64,000 nt of DNA from assembly GCF_008369915.1 (NCBI RefSeq), contig NZ_VSRN01000001.1, positions 2,910,501-2,974,500 of the forward strand, in the 5' to 3' direction. Under the pieces are notes generated by a model. It worked only from the letters and a program-made list of their open reading frames with translations. It had not been told where the DNA came from and did not search any database. The position numbers and the translations under genes were made by a program. The stretch is from Dyadobacter sp. UC 10. GTDB taxonomy: Bacteria > Bacteroidota > Bacteroidia > Cytophagales > Spirosomataceae. This document shows, one piece after another, positions 9,571 to 18,329 of this stretch. Position 1 is the stretch's first letter. Each line of letters begins with the position of its first letter.

Positions 9571-10509
9571 TTAACTCAGTGCTTGTAATATATGCAAATA
9601 TGCTTTGGACTTCACCTGTTTGTAAGCCCAGCCTATCATGTTTTTAATTGCGAGAGGCGATGAGACCCCGTGCGCAATCATCACATTTCCGTTAACACCT
9701 ATAATAGAGCTGCCTCCAATTGATTCGTAGTTTGTCTGGTCGATAAAATCGTCCTGAAAACCTCTTTTCCGGGATATTTCATATAATGATTCGCCCAGCT
9801 TAAATAATACATTTCCAGTAAAACCATCCGTAACAATTACATCGGCTTTATTCGTGAAGAGGTCTTTCCCTTCAATATTTCCTATAAAATTAATGCGCTT
9901 ATTTTGTTTGAGGAGCGGGTAAGCGGCCTGAGTGGTCAGTGAGCCTTTCTGCTCCTCTTCCCCGATATTCATCAAGGCGACCCGGGGACGTTCTATCTGA
10001 AAAGTATATTGTGCGAAGATGGATCCGATTTCTCCAAATTGGGCAAGAACCTCTGGTTTACAATCTGCATTGGCCCCGATATCCAGCATGATCGAGTATC
10101 CACCATCTACCTGCGGTACGAATCCAGCGATAGCTGGCCGCAATATCCCTTCAATTGCTTTGATGCTGAAAAGAGCGCCCACGTGCATCGCGCCTGTATT
10201 TCCCGCACTGCAGAAAATGTCTACTTCTTTTTCTTTCAGAAGTTTAAAGCCGACACCGATGCTCGAGTTGGGTTTTTGAGACAACGCCTTTGTAGGATGC
10301 TCGCCCATCTCAATCACATCTTCTGCGTGAACGACGTCAATATTAGTAGGGATGAAGTTGTGCTGGTTGAATATGTCCCAGATCACACTTTCACGTCCGA
10401 TTAAAACGATTCTCGCCTCGGATGGTAGCTCAGGGGAGGCTTGAATAACCCCCTCGACAATTGCTTGCGGAGCTAAATCTCCCCCCATAGCATCTACCGC
10501 AATTTTCAT
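9571..10509 (-). CDS. plsX: Phosphate acyltransferase PlsX
   Basis: Converts acyl-ACP to acyl-phosphate for the PlsX/PlsY route to phospholipids. The 312-residue protein begins with the hallmark KIAVDAMGGDLAPQAIV and contains GNTGAMHVGALF near 105 and a later DGFTGNVLFKLGE segment, all conserved in PlsX. Upstream is rpmF and downstream fabH, the classic bacterial rpmF-plsX-fabH order. It is peripheral to the inner membrane in characterised species. Confidence 0.96.
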   Translation of the reverse strand: MKIAVDAMGGDLAPQAIVEGVIQASPELPSEARIVLIGRESVIWDIFNQHNFIPTNIDVVHAEDVIEMGEHPTKALSQKPNSSIGVGFKLLKEKEVDIFCSAGNTGAMHVGALFSIKAIEGILRPAIAGFVPQVDGGYSIMLDIGANADCKPEVLAQFGEIGSIFAQYTFQIERPRVALMNIGEEEQKGSLTTQAAYPLLKQNKRINFIGNIEGKDLFTNKADVIVTDGFTGNVLFKLGESLYEISRKRGFQDDFIDQTNYESIGGSSIIGVNGNVMIAHGVSSPLAIKNMIGWAYKQVKSKAYLHILQALS

Positions 10510-10641
10510 TTACACGCTGTTATTTAAGACTAATAAGTATGAAATCGAAGGTGTAAATTTAGCAGATGTGCCGTAGTAAAAAAGAATTTCGCAACAACTT
10601 TTATAGGGCTGCTGCGAAATTGATATATTCAGTGACTGATA

Positions 10642-10836
10642 CTAAACTGTTTTAGTATAGTTTTCAACTACAACTTTTCCTCTGTAAACCAGGTTGCCTT
10701 CGTGAACGTGGGCGCGGTGTAGTTGGTGGATTTCTCCGGTTGTAGAATCAGTGCCTAGTTGCTTTCCGGTAAGGAAGTCATGCGCTCTGCGTGTATCGCG
10801 ACGTGTAGTGGAATGTCTCCGCTTAGGATGTGCCAT
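10642..10836 (-). CDS. rpmF: 50S ribosomal protein L32, cysteine-free form
   Basis: A 64-residue large-subunit ribosomal protein opening MAHPKRRHSTTRRDTRR, the standard L32 start. Many L32 proteins carry a four-cysteine zinc ribbon. This one has no cysteine at all: the first pair's place reads LTGKQLGTD and the second HRAHVHEGN. It therefore belongs to the zinc-independent (C-minus) type. It sits between yceD and plsX; the yceD-rpmF gap contains two REP-like hairpins. Confidence 0.95.
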   Translation of the reverse strand: MAHPKRRHSTTRRDTRRAHDFLTGKQLGTDSTTGEIHQLHRAHVHEGNLVYRGKVVVENYTKTV

Positions 10837-10876
10837 GATGCTTTATGTCTAATTGTTTTGTTTTTCTTTTAAAAGC

Positions 10877-10937
10877 CCGTCGGCTGAAGCCGGCGGTAAT
10901 TGACTACTTATTTAATTTCCGTTGGCTTAGCCGACGG
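10877..10937. repeat. REP-like hairpin pair in the yceD-rpmF gap
   Basis: Two inverted hairpins, CCGTCGGC-TGAA-GCCGGCGG at 10877-10896 followed by TAATTGA, and a reversed copy at 10919-10937. The stem, TGAA-type loop and GTAAT tail match the REP elements around the RAYT gene near 43 kb. Their position inside an operon means that they are transcribed with it. Confidence 0.75.
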
Positions 10938-10973
10938 TATCTGGTCTCTTTTGCCCGACGGAACCGGGTCCCG

Positions 10974-11528
10974 TTATTCGCCTTTCAGCTTTTTCAATGC
11001 TTCCCAGCGTGGGTCTATTTTTTGATCTTCGCCAGGCTCTTCCTCTTCATTTTTTGCGGAAGAATAGACTAGTGTTGCTTCTGTTTCATCATCTTCAGGA
11101 TCCAGCTCATCTTCATCCGTTCTTAAACTGGGATGGATCTTTTTGGTTGGTAGCGATAACGCTATGAAATCAAACAGATAACGTGCAACGTTGATCCTGT
11201 TTGTATTCCTGTTGATGATTTCAATTTCCTCTGTGAGCTCCTCATTGTGATCTCCGAACTTTAAAATAATACGCTCGTCTGAGTCAATGGGCTCTTCAAA
11301 AGGTTCCAGACTTCTGTCGCAGATCAAAGTTACTGCTCCTTCAGTATGAAAATGAAGCTGGATCATCGTGGCTGATTTGCTCAGGACAACGTGCGTTTTG
11401 AAGTGTCCATGTTCAATCAGATCCTGATCCAATTCCTCGAAAAAAGCATCTCCCGATTCCATATCATAGTCATACTGTTTGTCCTCCAAACCGTAAATGT
11501 CTATGTTGTATTTACTTAGCTCTTTCAC
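10974..11528 (-). CDS. YceD/DUF177 family protein
   Basis: A 184-residue acidic protein of the DUF177 (YceD) family, which almost always lies just upstream of rpmF and has been linked to 23S rRNA maturation in plants and bacteria. The central block (TEGAVTLICDRSLEPFEEPI, then an acidic tract near the C-terminus) fits the family. I chose the GTG at 11528 (KELSKYNIDIYGLED) rather than the longer TTG start at 11552, because relatives begin at this point and because a -7 promoter element overlaps the TTG. It heads the leftward lipid cluster. Confidence 0.8.
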   Translation of the reverse strand: MKELSKYNIDIYGLEDKQYDYDMESGDAFFEELDQDLIEHGHFKTHVVLSKSATMIQLHFHTEGAVTLICDRSLEPFEEPIDSDERIILKFGDHNEELTEEIEIINRNTNRINVARYLFDFIALSLPTKKIHPSLRTDEDELDPEDDETEATLVYSSAKNEEEEPGEDQKIDPRWEALKKLKGE

Positions 11529-11549
11529 TTTTGATCTCAAAAAGGAGTG

Positions 11550-11557
11550 CAAAGGTA
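11550..11557 (-). promoter_or_regulatory. -7 element of the yceD-rpmF-plsX-fabH cluster
   Basis: TACCTTTG on the minus strand fits the Bacteroidota sigma-70 -7 consensus TAnnTTTG exactly. A clear TTTG -33 box is not present at the right distance (only a T-rich run). It lies 21 nt upstream of the GTG start chosen for yceD. Confidence 0.5.
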
Positions 11558-11597
11558 ATGTGTTTGAGATTAATAAAAAAGACGTGACGAAATTTTG

Positions 11598-12230
11598 TCA
11601 AATCTTCCTGGCGGGGTTCCCAAAGTAAGTTGCACCCGCAGGTACATTTTCCACCACTACTGAGCCTGCTCCCACTCTTGCATTTTTACCAATTTCGATA
11701 CCAGCAACAATAATTGCACCGGAACCGATAAATGCGCCATCGTTTAGTATCACGCGGTCATTAATAATCGCACCGGTCCCGATGGTAACAAAATCACCCA
11801 CGCGGACCGAGGTATCCAGCACCGAGGCAGTCTGGATCAAGCAATGATGACCAACAACCGTTTTTGCGCCGATAGTTACCCTGGCCGCAATCAGGTTACC
11901 GTGACCAATTGCAGACATCTGCGAAATGACCGCTGTATCGTGCACTGCATTCACAGGCATTGCCTTGTACTCTTCGGTCAATGTTTCTACCAATCTTTCC
12001 CTGACCACCTTATCACCAATCGCCACAAAAGCTTCGCATTTTGATCCAAGAATACTCAGATAACCAGTGTCATCCGTGGAACCGAGTACGTTTACATCGC
12101 CAAATTCTTTACCATGAAGTTCCGTGGTATCGTCAAGCAACCCATATACCAATACATTGTTTCTCTTAAAAATATCGAGTGCCTGCACGCCAAGGTCGCC
12201 TGCGCCAAAAATTAAAACCGGATTTTCCAT
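11598..12230 (-). CDS. NeuD/PglD-like hexapeptide acetyltransferase
   Basis: A 210-residue sugar O- or N-acetyltransferase of the NeuD/PglD class. An N-terminal Rossmann-like domain (LIFGAGDLGVQALDIF) binds the substrate side, and residues from about 100 form a left-handed beta-helix with hexapeptide repeats (IGHGNLIAARVTIGAKTVVG and onward), ending in GNPARKI. Such enzymes decorate surface glycans. No other glycan genes are beside it, so the substrate is open. It follows the DUF177 gene divergently spaced by about 45 bp from that promoter. Confidence 0.82.
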   Translation of the reverse strand: MENPVLIFGAGDLGVQALDIFKRNNVLVYGLLDDTTELHGKEFGDVNVLGSTDDTGYLSILGSKCEAFVAIGDKVVRERLVETLTEEYKAMPVNAVHDTAVISQMSAIGHGNLIAARVTIGAKTVVGHHCLIQTASVLDTSVRVGDFVTIGTGAIINDRVILNDGAFIGSGAIIVAGIEIGKNARVGAGSVVVENVPAGATYFGNPARKI

Positions 12231-12317
12231 AATTGTAGTTTGTAAAAAGAAAAAGTCTCCATTTGCGCGAAGAGTTCAAATGAAGACAAAAAAGTAAGGC
12301 CACTGGGCCAAATGTAA

Positions 12318-12980
12318 TTACAGTAAAGTGATGCGGAAAACCAGCGGACTTCCGTACGGGGACAGATTAGTAATAGCCGCAGCAGGGCCGGCCGAATTAT
12401 CTACTTGGTTATAATAGTTAAGATTATATAATAACGTAAAATGTACTGCCTTTGCAATGCGCCCCCCTGTCGGGACTGAATAAGCTGCCCCAAGCATAGG
12501 CGACACGATCCATTGCCTTTTCTGGTAATTTCCTACCACGTTCAAAGGCTCCAGCTCGGCGATAATATTGACCGGTTTGATCACATTATACATCAGAAAG
12601 CCTTTCCCGCCATAATAGCTGTAAGAGTCGAAATGACGTTGCTTGAAAAACATATAGGTGATCCCGACTCCGCCGACGAGCTTTTCCGTAATTTCATAAC
12701 CCACCATGGGAGACAAATTTATGTTCGTAAATGTCCCCAGGCTTAACCCGAATCCGCCTCCTGCACGTAGCCTTTCTTTAAATGGTAATTGTTTGAAATC
12801 AACTTCTTTCTTCTTCTCGGCAAGTCTGTTCGTATCCGTCGGCGTGTATTCCGTGGTGCGGCCCGGAGTTTCTTTTCTCAGTGAATCTGGGCGGTAATAT
12901 TCATCGTTTTGGGCAAAAAGAGAGGGGCTGATCAGGATACTTAATAGCAGTGTGCAACTCAGGAGGATTTTGCTTTTCAT
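12318..12980 (-). CDS. Outer-membrane beta-barrel protein of unknown function
   Basis: A 220-residue exported protein. An N-terminal Sec signal (KSKILLSCTLLLSILI) ends near SLFAQND. After a charged linker (residues 25-70) come alternating aromatic strands with glycine turns (GGGFGLSLGTFTNINLSPMVG, VGGVGITYMFF) and an apolar end VFRITLL, as expected for an eight-stranded OmpA/OmpX-like barrel. No peptidoglycan-binding domain is present. The function is not known. Confidence 0.65.
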   Translation of the reverse strand: MKSKILLSCTLLLSILISPSLFAQNDEYYRPDSLRKETPGRTTEYTPTDTNRLAEKKKEVDFKQLPFKERLRAGGGFGLSLGTFTNINLSPMVGYEITEKLVGGVGITYMFFKQRHFDSYSYYGGKGFLMYNVIKPVNIIAELEPLNVVGNYQKRQWIVSPMLGAAYSVPTGGRIAKAVHFTLLYNLNYYNQVDNSAGPAAAITNLSPYGSPLVFRITLL

Positions 12981-13087
12981 CTTAAAATCATTTATTTTAT
13001 CGTATTGTTAACTGGTAACGACTGAAACTTAGTTTTTGGTTTATCAGGTTTTCCCGCACAGGCCCCTCTAATACCACTGAACATTTT

Positions 13088-14584
13088 ATGCATTATCATA
13101 TTTCGGTAGCCGATCCGCAGTCCCACTTCCTATTAATCACTTACACAATACCGGACATTGAAAATGATTTTATTGAAATACAGCTACCAGCCTGGCGGCC
13201 CGGAAGATATGAACTTCAAAATTTTGCCAAAAATATTCAATTTATTGAAGCAATTTCTGTCTACGGAGATAAACTGCCCATTCATAAAGTAACCAAAGAC
13301 CGCTGGCGAGTTGGAACAGAAAGCCAAAAAGAAGTCAGGATACGCTATTCCTATTATGCAGTGAGCCAGAATGCCGGCACCAGTTATGTGGATGAAGAGC
13401 TCTGGTACCTCAATTTCATTAACTTTTGTATGTATACCGAAGGGAGGATCACTGAACCTTACCAGGTTACACTTGCACTTCCGGAAGGTTACACCATTGC
13501 ATGCGGTTTGCCGGCGGCAGGGTATAACACACTAGCGGCGAGGGATTTTTATCAGTTGGTAGATAGCCCGCTGCTCGCCTCCCGATCGTTGCAGAAATGT
13601 GAGTATATAGTTAGGGGCGTCAAATTCAGGATCTGGATGCACGGTAACCTGCGGCCCAACTGGCGGCGGATTGAGCGCGATTTCAGGCGCTTTTCGCGGG
13701 AGCAGATTGCGATGATGGGAGAGTTCCCGGAAACGGAATATCACTTCCTTAATCTGATACTTCCTACCGCATTCTATCACGGAGTCGAGCACCAAAATTC
13801 CACGATGATCGTACTTGGCCCAGACGATGAGGGTGAAGGACTTTATTCTGATTTGCTGGGCGTAAGTTCCCACGAGCTTTTTCACAGCTGGAATATCATC
13901 CGCATTCGTCCGAAAGAGCTTTTACCCTATGATTTTACCAAAGAAAACTACTTCCAAACCTGTTTCGTAGCCGAAGGTTGTACTACTTACTATGGCGATC
14001 TTTTCTTGAAACGTGCCGGCGTATTTACCGATGAGGCTTATATAAAAGAGTTGCAGGTATATATGAAAAGGCATTTTGAGAATGCAGCGCACGCAGCTCA
14101 GTCGCTTGCCGAGTCTTCTTTCGATCTCTGGCTCGATGGTTACGAAAAAGGCATCCCAGACCGCAAAGTTTCGGTTTACCACAAAGGCGCCCTGGTAGCC
14201 CTGATCCTCGACTTGTTTATACGTAAAAAAACAAACCACGAACAATCGCTTGACGACGTCATGCGGTTGCTCTGGGTACGATTTGGCAAACCTTTCATTG
14301 GCTACTCAGTAGAAGACTACATTTCGATCGTGGAAGAAGTAGCAATCGTGGAAGAAGTAGCAGGAGAATCCTTGGAATGGTACTGGCGAGAATGCATTTT
14401 TACAAATGAACCCCTGGAAAACCGCCTTAACGAAGCATTGTCTTTTGTCGGGTTGCAAATGTCGGTATTCAGCAATGGTAACATCCAGCTCAACGTACTC
14501 GACGATTTTCGGGCTAAATTGCAGAGAGATAAGTGGCTAGCAACCGTGCAGGTTTTGACGGTACAGGAAGAGGAGGAGGAATAG
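13088..14584 (+). CDS. M61 family metallopeptidase
   Basis: A 498-residue peptidase of family M61 (glycyl aminopeptidase type). The N-terminal beta-domain carries WRPGRYELQNFAKNIQ near 35-50; the zinc site HELFH is at 262-266 with the further glutamate in FVAEGCTTYYGD near 296. No signal peptide is visible, so it is predicted cytoplasmic. Many M61 proteins carry a C-terminal PDZ domain; here the protein stops soon after the catalytic domain. An exact 18-bp tandem duplication at 14327-14362 adds a second IVEEVA block. A heptamer repeat array lies just downstream. Confidence 0.85.
   Translation: MHYHISVADPQSHFLLITYTIPDIENDFIEIQLPAWRPGRYELQNFAKNIQFIEAISVYGDKLPIHKVTKDRWRVGTESQKEVRIRYSYYAVSQNAGTSYVDEELWYLNFINFCMYTEGRITEPYQVTLALPEGYTIACGLPAAGYNTLAARDFYQLVDSPLLASRSLQKCEYIVRGVKFRIWMHGNLRPNWRRIERDFRRFSREQIAMMGEFPETEYHFLNLILPTAFYHGVEHQNSTMIVLGPDDEGEGLYSDLLGVSSHELFHSWNIIRIRPKELLPYDFTKENYFQTCFVAEGCTTYYGDLFLKRAGVFTDEAYIKELQVYMKRHFENAAHAAQSLAESSFDLWLDGYEKGIPDRKVSVYHKGALVALILDLFIRKKTNHEQSLDDVMRLLWVRFGKPFIGYSVEDYISIVEEVAIVEEVAGESLEWYWRECIFTNEPLENRLNEALSFVGLQMSVFSNGNIQLNVLDDFRAKLQRDKWLATVQVLTVQEEEEE
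14327..14362 (+). repeat. 18-bp in-frame tandem duplication within the M61 gene
   Basis: ATCGTGGAAGAAGTAGCA occurs twice back to back without a mismatch, encoding IVEEVA twice. The perfect identity suggests a recent slippage or duplication event. Confidence 0.9.
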
Positions 14585-14598
14585 GCGATTAAGTTTTT

Positions 14599-14661
14599 GG
14601 CTGTTGGCTGTTGGCTGTTGGCTGTTGGCTGTTAGCTGTTAGCTGTTAGCTGTTAGCTGTT
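14599..14661. repeat. Heptamer tandem array, 5 x GGCTGTT then 4 x AGCTGTT
   Basis: Nine uninterrupted 7-bp units follow the M61 stop codon. The block switches cleanly from GGCTGTT to AGCTGTT. A second, inverted block of seven related units lies at 14713-14760, so the two can pair into a long imperfect hairpin between the convergent genes. Confidence 0.95.
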
Positions 14662-14712
14662 AGCCAGTAATCAAAACGAAAAGCAAAATTACAGTAAAAG
14701 GTATATATTAAA

Positions 14713-14760
14713 AGCTAATAGCCAACAGCTAATAGCTAACGGCTAGTAGCTAACAGCTAT
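14713..14760. repeat. Inverted heptamer array reaching the epimerase stop codon
   Basis: Units AGCTAAT, AGCCAAC, AGCTAAT, AGCTAAC, GGCTAGT, AGCTAAC and a partial seventh. These are reverse complements of the upstream block with substitutions. The last unit overlaps the final codon and stop of the leftward gene at 14757. Confidence 0.9.
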
Positions 14761-15665
14761 CCCAATATCTCCCTCAAAGCGCCTTCAAGTTCCGGATACT
14801 GATACTTGAAATCTGTTTCCTGTTTAATCCTCTGGTTAATCAAGTAGCTGCTGCCGAGTACTACATTCGCCATTTCACCGAAAACCAAACGTAATGCAAA
14901 TGCAGGTACATTGGGTGCCCATTGCGGCTTGTTCAGCACTTTGCATATTAATTTCGTGAAGTCTTCATTGGTAACCGCGTCTGTAACTGCATTGTAGGCC
15001 CCGTGCCAGTTTTCGTTTTCAAGCGCGCCAATATACATCCTGCAAAGATCGTCGATGTGGATCCAGCTGATCCATTGCTTTCCGGAACCAAGAGGCGCTC
15101 CGAAGCCGAATCTGGCGGGCGCAGCGATCTGCTTTAGTGCGCCTCCTTCATCACTTAGTACAATTCCCGTGCGCAGTTTCACCGTTCTTACGCCGAGATC
15201 CGCAATACTGTCCGCTGCTTTTTCCCATTCTATGGTCACGTGCGATAGAAAGTCTTTCCCTGGCGGGAAATCTTCGGTGTTTTTTACATTACCACTATCT
15301 TCACCATAATAGCTGCTTCCCGAGGCGGATGTGAATGCAGCCGGACGTATATTTTTCTCTTTTAATTTTCGGGCGATTAATCCAATCGTATCTACCCGAC
15401 TTGATATAATGGATTTCTTCTGCTCGTCTGTCCAGCGCTTTTCAGCAACGCCGGTACCCGCGAGGTGGATCAGGAAGTGTGTGTTTTCTAATGCACCGTC
15501 TTCTATATATTGCTTTTCAACATCCCATTCAAATACCGTTACAGATGGAACAGCCTTTCTATTCCGGCTCAGATAAGCCACTTCGTAGCCTTTTTTAAGC
15601 AAAAGTTCTGTAAGCCTTTTACCAATAAGGCCGGTCCCGCCCGTGATCAATACCTTTTTTTTCAT
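14757..15665 (-). CDS. TIGR01777-family NAD(P)-dependent epimerase
   Basis: A 302-residue extended short-chain dehydrogenase. The Rossmann start VLITGGTGLIGKRL binds the nucleotide. LAGTGVAEKRWTDEQKK and the SASGSSYYGE active-site segment, then a C-terminal DUF1731-like part (PAFALRLVFGEMANVVLGS), are the marks of the TIGR01777 (YfcH/SDR39U1) family. The physiological substrate of this family is not established. It is followed 30 bp upstream on the same strand by the acyltransferase gene, so the two may be co-transcribed. Confidence 0.88.
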   Translation of the reverse strand: MKKKVLITGGTGLIGKRLTELLLKKGYEVAYLSRNRKAVPSVTVFEWDVEKQYIEDGALENTHFLIHLAGTGVAEKRWTDEQKKSIISSRVDTIGLIARKLKEKNIRPAAFTSASGSSYYGEDSGNVKNTEDFPPGKDFLSHVTIEWEKAADSIADLGVRTVKLRTGIVLSDEGGALKQIAAPARFGFGAPLGSGKQWISWIHIDDLCRMYIGALENENWHGAYNAVTDAVTNEDFTKLICKVLNKPQWAPNVPAFALRLVFGEMANVVLGSSYLINQRIKQETDFKYQYPELEGALREILG

Positions 15666-15695
15666 ATAGATGAAAGGTGATAAAATGCGTGCCCG

Positions 15696-16511
15696 CTAAT
15701 TATCAGTGGCAATAGCATTATCGCCCGGAGGCTCCTGTTCGATCGCTTTCGTTACCCTTTCAACCATACTCTCCACAGATTCGTCAGGTAGAAAATGCAT
15801 TGCGGGCTTGAAATGGACAGTCAGCCGGGTATTCCGCTTTTTGAATCTCAAACCCTTTTTATCGAAAGCCCGTCTGAATCCATTGATCACAACCGGTACC
15901 ACAATAGGCTGATGTTCTTTGATAAGGTGCGCGGTACCCTTGCGTACAGGCGCATACGGTTTGGTGGTGCCCTGCGGAAAACTAATTACCCAGCCGTGGC
16001 TCAGTCCCATTCCGATCCTGTCCTGGGCGGAGTTGTCCAGCTGCCTTTTTACATTCTCCCCATTGGCACGCCAGGACCTTTCAATAGTAATCGCGCCGCC
16101 CGCACTGAACAACTTGGGTAAAATACCCTCTTTCATCGTCTCCGAAGCCGCTACGTAATAAGACCTTGCGCGTGGTGAAAAGAGGTAAAATGGGGGTCGG
16201 ATGGTATCTTTATACCCCCATTTGGCTGCGCAAAAAATATGGTAGAATGCGATTACGTCGGCAAAATATGTTTGATGGTTGGAGAGGAAAAGTACGCCGT
16301 GATCGGGCAGGTCGAGGAGCTGGTCGCCGCCGATGATTTCTATTTTGTTGACCGCCGTGTATCTGTAATAGGTAAACCAGCCTAATATAAAAATAAGTAA
16401 CCGTTTGAAAATCAAGTAATTTCCGAACGGGTCTTTTTCGAAAATGCCAAAAAAGTCAAACCTGACAAGCCAGCGCGGCAGGAGACTAAATGTTGTCTTT
16501 TTTAAATTCAT
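15696..16511 (-). CDS. PlsC-type lysophospholipid acyltransferase
   Basis: A 271-residue membrane-associated acyltransferase, probably making phosphatidic acid or a related lipid from a lyso-lipid. The catalytic block reads SNHQTYFADVI, so histidine and aspartate are five residues apart instead of the usual four (HX4D). A later FPQGTT takes the place of the FPEGTR motif. A hydrophobic segment (NYLIFKRLLIFILGWFTYY) precedes the active site. The C-terminus is hydrophilic. The family is clear from the overall layout; the motif changes leave the exact substrate uncertain. Confidence 0.78.
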   Translation of the reverse strand: MNLKKTTFSLLPRWLVRFDFFGIFEKDPFGNYLIFKRLLIFILGWFTYYRYTAVNKIEIIGGDQLLDLPDHGVLFLSNHQTYFADVIAFYHIFCAAKWGYKDTIRPPFYLFSPRARSYYVAASETMKEGILPKLFSAGGAITIERSWRANGENVKRQLDNSAQDRIGMGLSHGWVISFPQGTTKPYAPVRKGTAHLIKEHQPIVVPVVINGFRRAFDKKGLRFKKRNTRLTVHFKPAMHFLPDESVESMVERVTKAIEQEPPGDNAIATDN

Positions 16512-16738
16512 AGTGTCAGGGAAATGTACTTCAAAGGCGAAAGGGTTTTTGAGACTTTGATCAAAAACTATTATACCAACCGGCCGTAATTTAGGTAATA
16601 AGGAGAGTTAATAAGAAATATATTTAATTGCATCTTCATTGATCAGGGGCTTTTCTTATTGGCATGATTCTTTCGTGTTACCAGATGCGCAAACCTATTT
16701 TGATCGACGCCTTTTATAACAATCATTTTTAGAATTTT

Positions 16739-18208
16739 ATGAAAATGAAATTTCAGTTTCACATCCTGCTCGGTCTTGTGGCAGCAGGTTTATTTACCGG
16801 ATGTTCAAAAAATCCAGTCACAGGAAAGAAGGAAATAATATTCATGTCAAAGGAGAAGGAGATTGCGCTCGGAGCGGAATCACACCCCTCAATCGTGGCT
16901 ACAATGGGTATTTATGATGATAAAAACCTGCAATCCTTTATAAATGAGAAAGGTAAGGCAATGGCAAATATCTCGCACCGGCCCGATTTACCCTATCAAT
17001 TTTTCATCGTCGATTCGCCTGTAGTAAACGCTTTTGCAGTGCCTGGCGGTTACGTATACTTTACACGGGGAATTATGGCTCATTTTAATAATGAAGCCGA
17101 GTTCGCCGGAGTACTCGGCCACGAGATCGGTCACATTACTGCCCGTCACTCGGCCCGTCAGCAGACTTCCCAGATCTTCGGCCAGGTAGGGTTAATGGCC
17201 GGAATGGTGCTTTCGGAGACAGTCCGCGGATTGGCGGAGCAGACACAGCAGGCTTTGGGTTTGCTATTATTAAGTTACAGCCGGGAGCACGAGACTGAAT
17301 CCGACAAGATCGGTGTGGAATATTCCAGTAAGATTGGCTACGACGCGAAAGAAATGGCCGATTTCTTTGGTACGCTTAAAAAGATCAGCGAAAAAGCAGG
17401 ACAGACGATTCCGACATTCCAGTCAACGCACCCGGATCCGGGCGACAGGAAAAACAAAGTGGATAAGCTGGCGGTACAGTATCAAACTGAGCATCCTGGT
17501 AAATATAATGTCAATCGCGATGCTTATCTGCGCAAAATTGAGGGTATTATATATGGTACCGACCCGAAACAGGGATTTGTAGAAAAAAACCAGTTTTACC
17601 ATCCCGAACTGAAATTCCAGTTCCCGGTTCCGAGCGGCTGGCAATACGAAAATTCGCCCGCACAATTTCAAATGGCGGCGAAAGACGGAAAGTCAATGAT
17701 GCTTTTTACGTTGGCTGAAGGCAAATCTCTGGAAGACGCGGCTCAGACTGTTGTTAAAAATTACAGTCTGCAGGTTTCGGAAAACAACAAAACAACGATC
17801 AATGGGAACCCTGCGATCGCAATGATCTCCACTCAGGCAGCTCAGACGCAGTCGGGACAACCAGCAGCCCCAACACAGAACTCGATCCAGGTAGCGAGCT
17901 GGCTGATTCAATACGGAGGCAACATTTATGTGATCCACGGCGTGGCGCAGGCTGCGAATTTCGCCGGTAACCTGGGGCAGTTCAAGTCAGTGGCGCAAGG
18001 TTTCAAATCTGTCTCTGATCCTAACATTTTGAACAGACAACCCGAGCGCATCCGCATTAAAACAGTGCAGCGCGACGGTTCATTGAAAGATGCATTGAAG
18101 GACAACAATCAGGCTGACGCCAAATTGGACGAGCTCGCGATCATCAATGGAATGGGGCTTTCAGATAAAGTTACTAAGGGAACGCTGATTAAAACCTTGG
18201 GAAGGTAG
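16739..18208 (+). CDS. M48 family metalloprotease, lipoprotein
   Basis: A 489-residue M48 protease with a lipobox (LFTGC, Cys about 22). The following residues SKNP lack an acidic pair, so it probably faces the periplasm. The zinc motif HEIGH is at 128-132 with ARHSARQQ after it, and the third ligand is in the REHETESDKIGVEY segment near 183-196. BepA/Oma1-like members survey outer-membrane proteins. A second domain of about 200 residues (after the KYNVNRD segment near 255) ends in a region resembling SH3-like or LysM-like tails. A strong terminator follows. Confidence 0.9.
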   Translation: MKMKFQFHILLGLVAAGLFTGCSKNPVTGKKEIIFMSKEKEIALGAESHPSIVATMGIYDDKNLQSFINEKGKAMANISHRPDLPYQFFIVDSPVVNAFAVPGGYVYFTRGIMAHFNNEAEFAGVLGHEIGHITARHSARQQTSQIFGQVGLMAGMVLSETVRGLAEQTQQALGLLLLSYSREHETESDKIGVEYSSKIGYDAKEMADFFGTLKKISEKAGQTIPTFQSTHPDPGDRKNKVDKLAVQYQTEHPGKYNVNRDAYLRKIEGIIYGTDPKQGFVEKNQFYHPELKFQFPVPSGWQYENSPAQFQMAAKDGKSMMLFTLAEGKSLEDAAQTVVKNYSLQVSENNKTTINGNPAIAMISTQAAQTQSGQPAAPTQNSIQVASWLIQYGGNIYVIHGVAQAANFAGNLGQFKSVAQGFKSVSDPNILNRQPERIRIKTVQRDGSLKDALKDNNQADAKLDELAIINGMGLSDKVTKGTLIKTLGR

Positions 18209-18228
18209 GAGGGTAAGCATCACAAACC

Positions 18229-18264
18229 AATGCCCGTGAGTGTTCATCTCGCGGGCATTTTCTT
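18229..18264 (+). terminator. Rho-independent terminator of the M48 gene
   Basis: The arms AATGCCCGTGAG and CTCGCGGGCATT pair with one wobble around a 7-nt loop, followed by TTTCTTG. Confidence 0.8.
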
Positions 18265-18329
18265 GTTACCCAATCCAAAATCCATTCATCCCGAAAATTT
18301 TACCGTTCAGAAAACTATTTTCAAAATAA

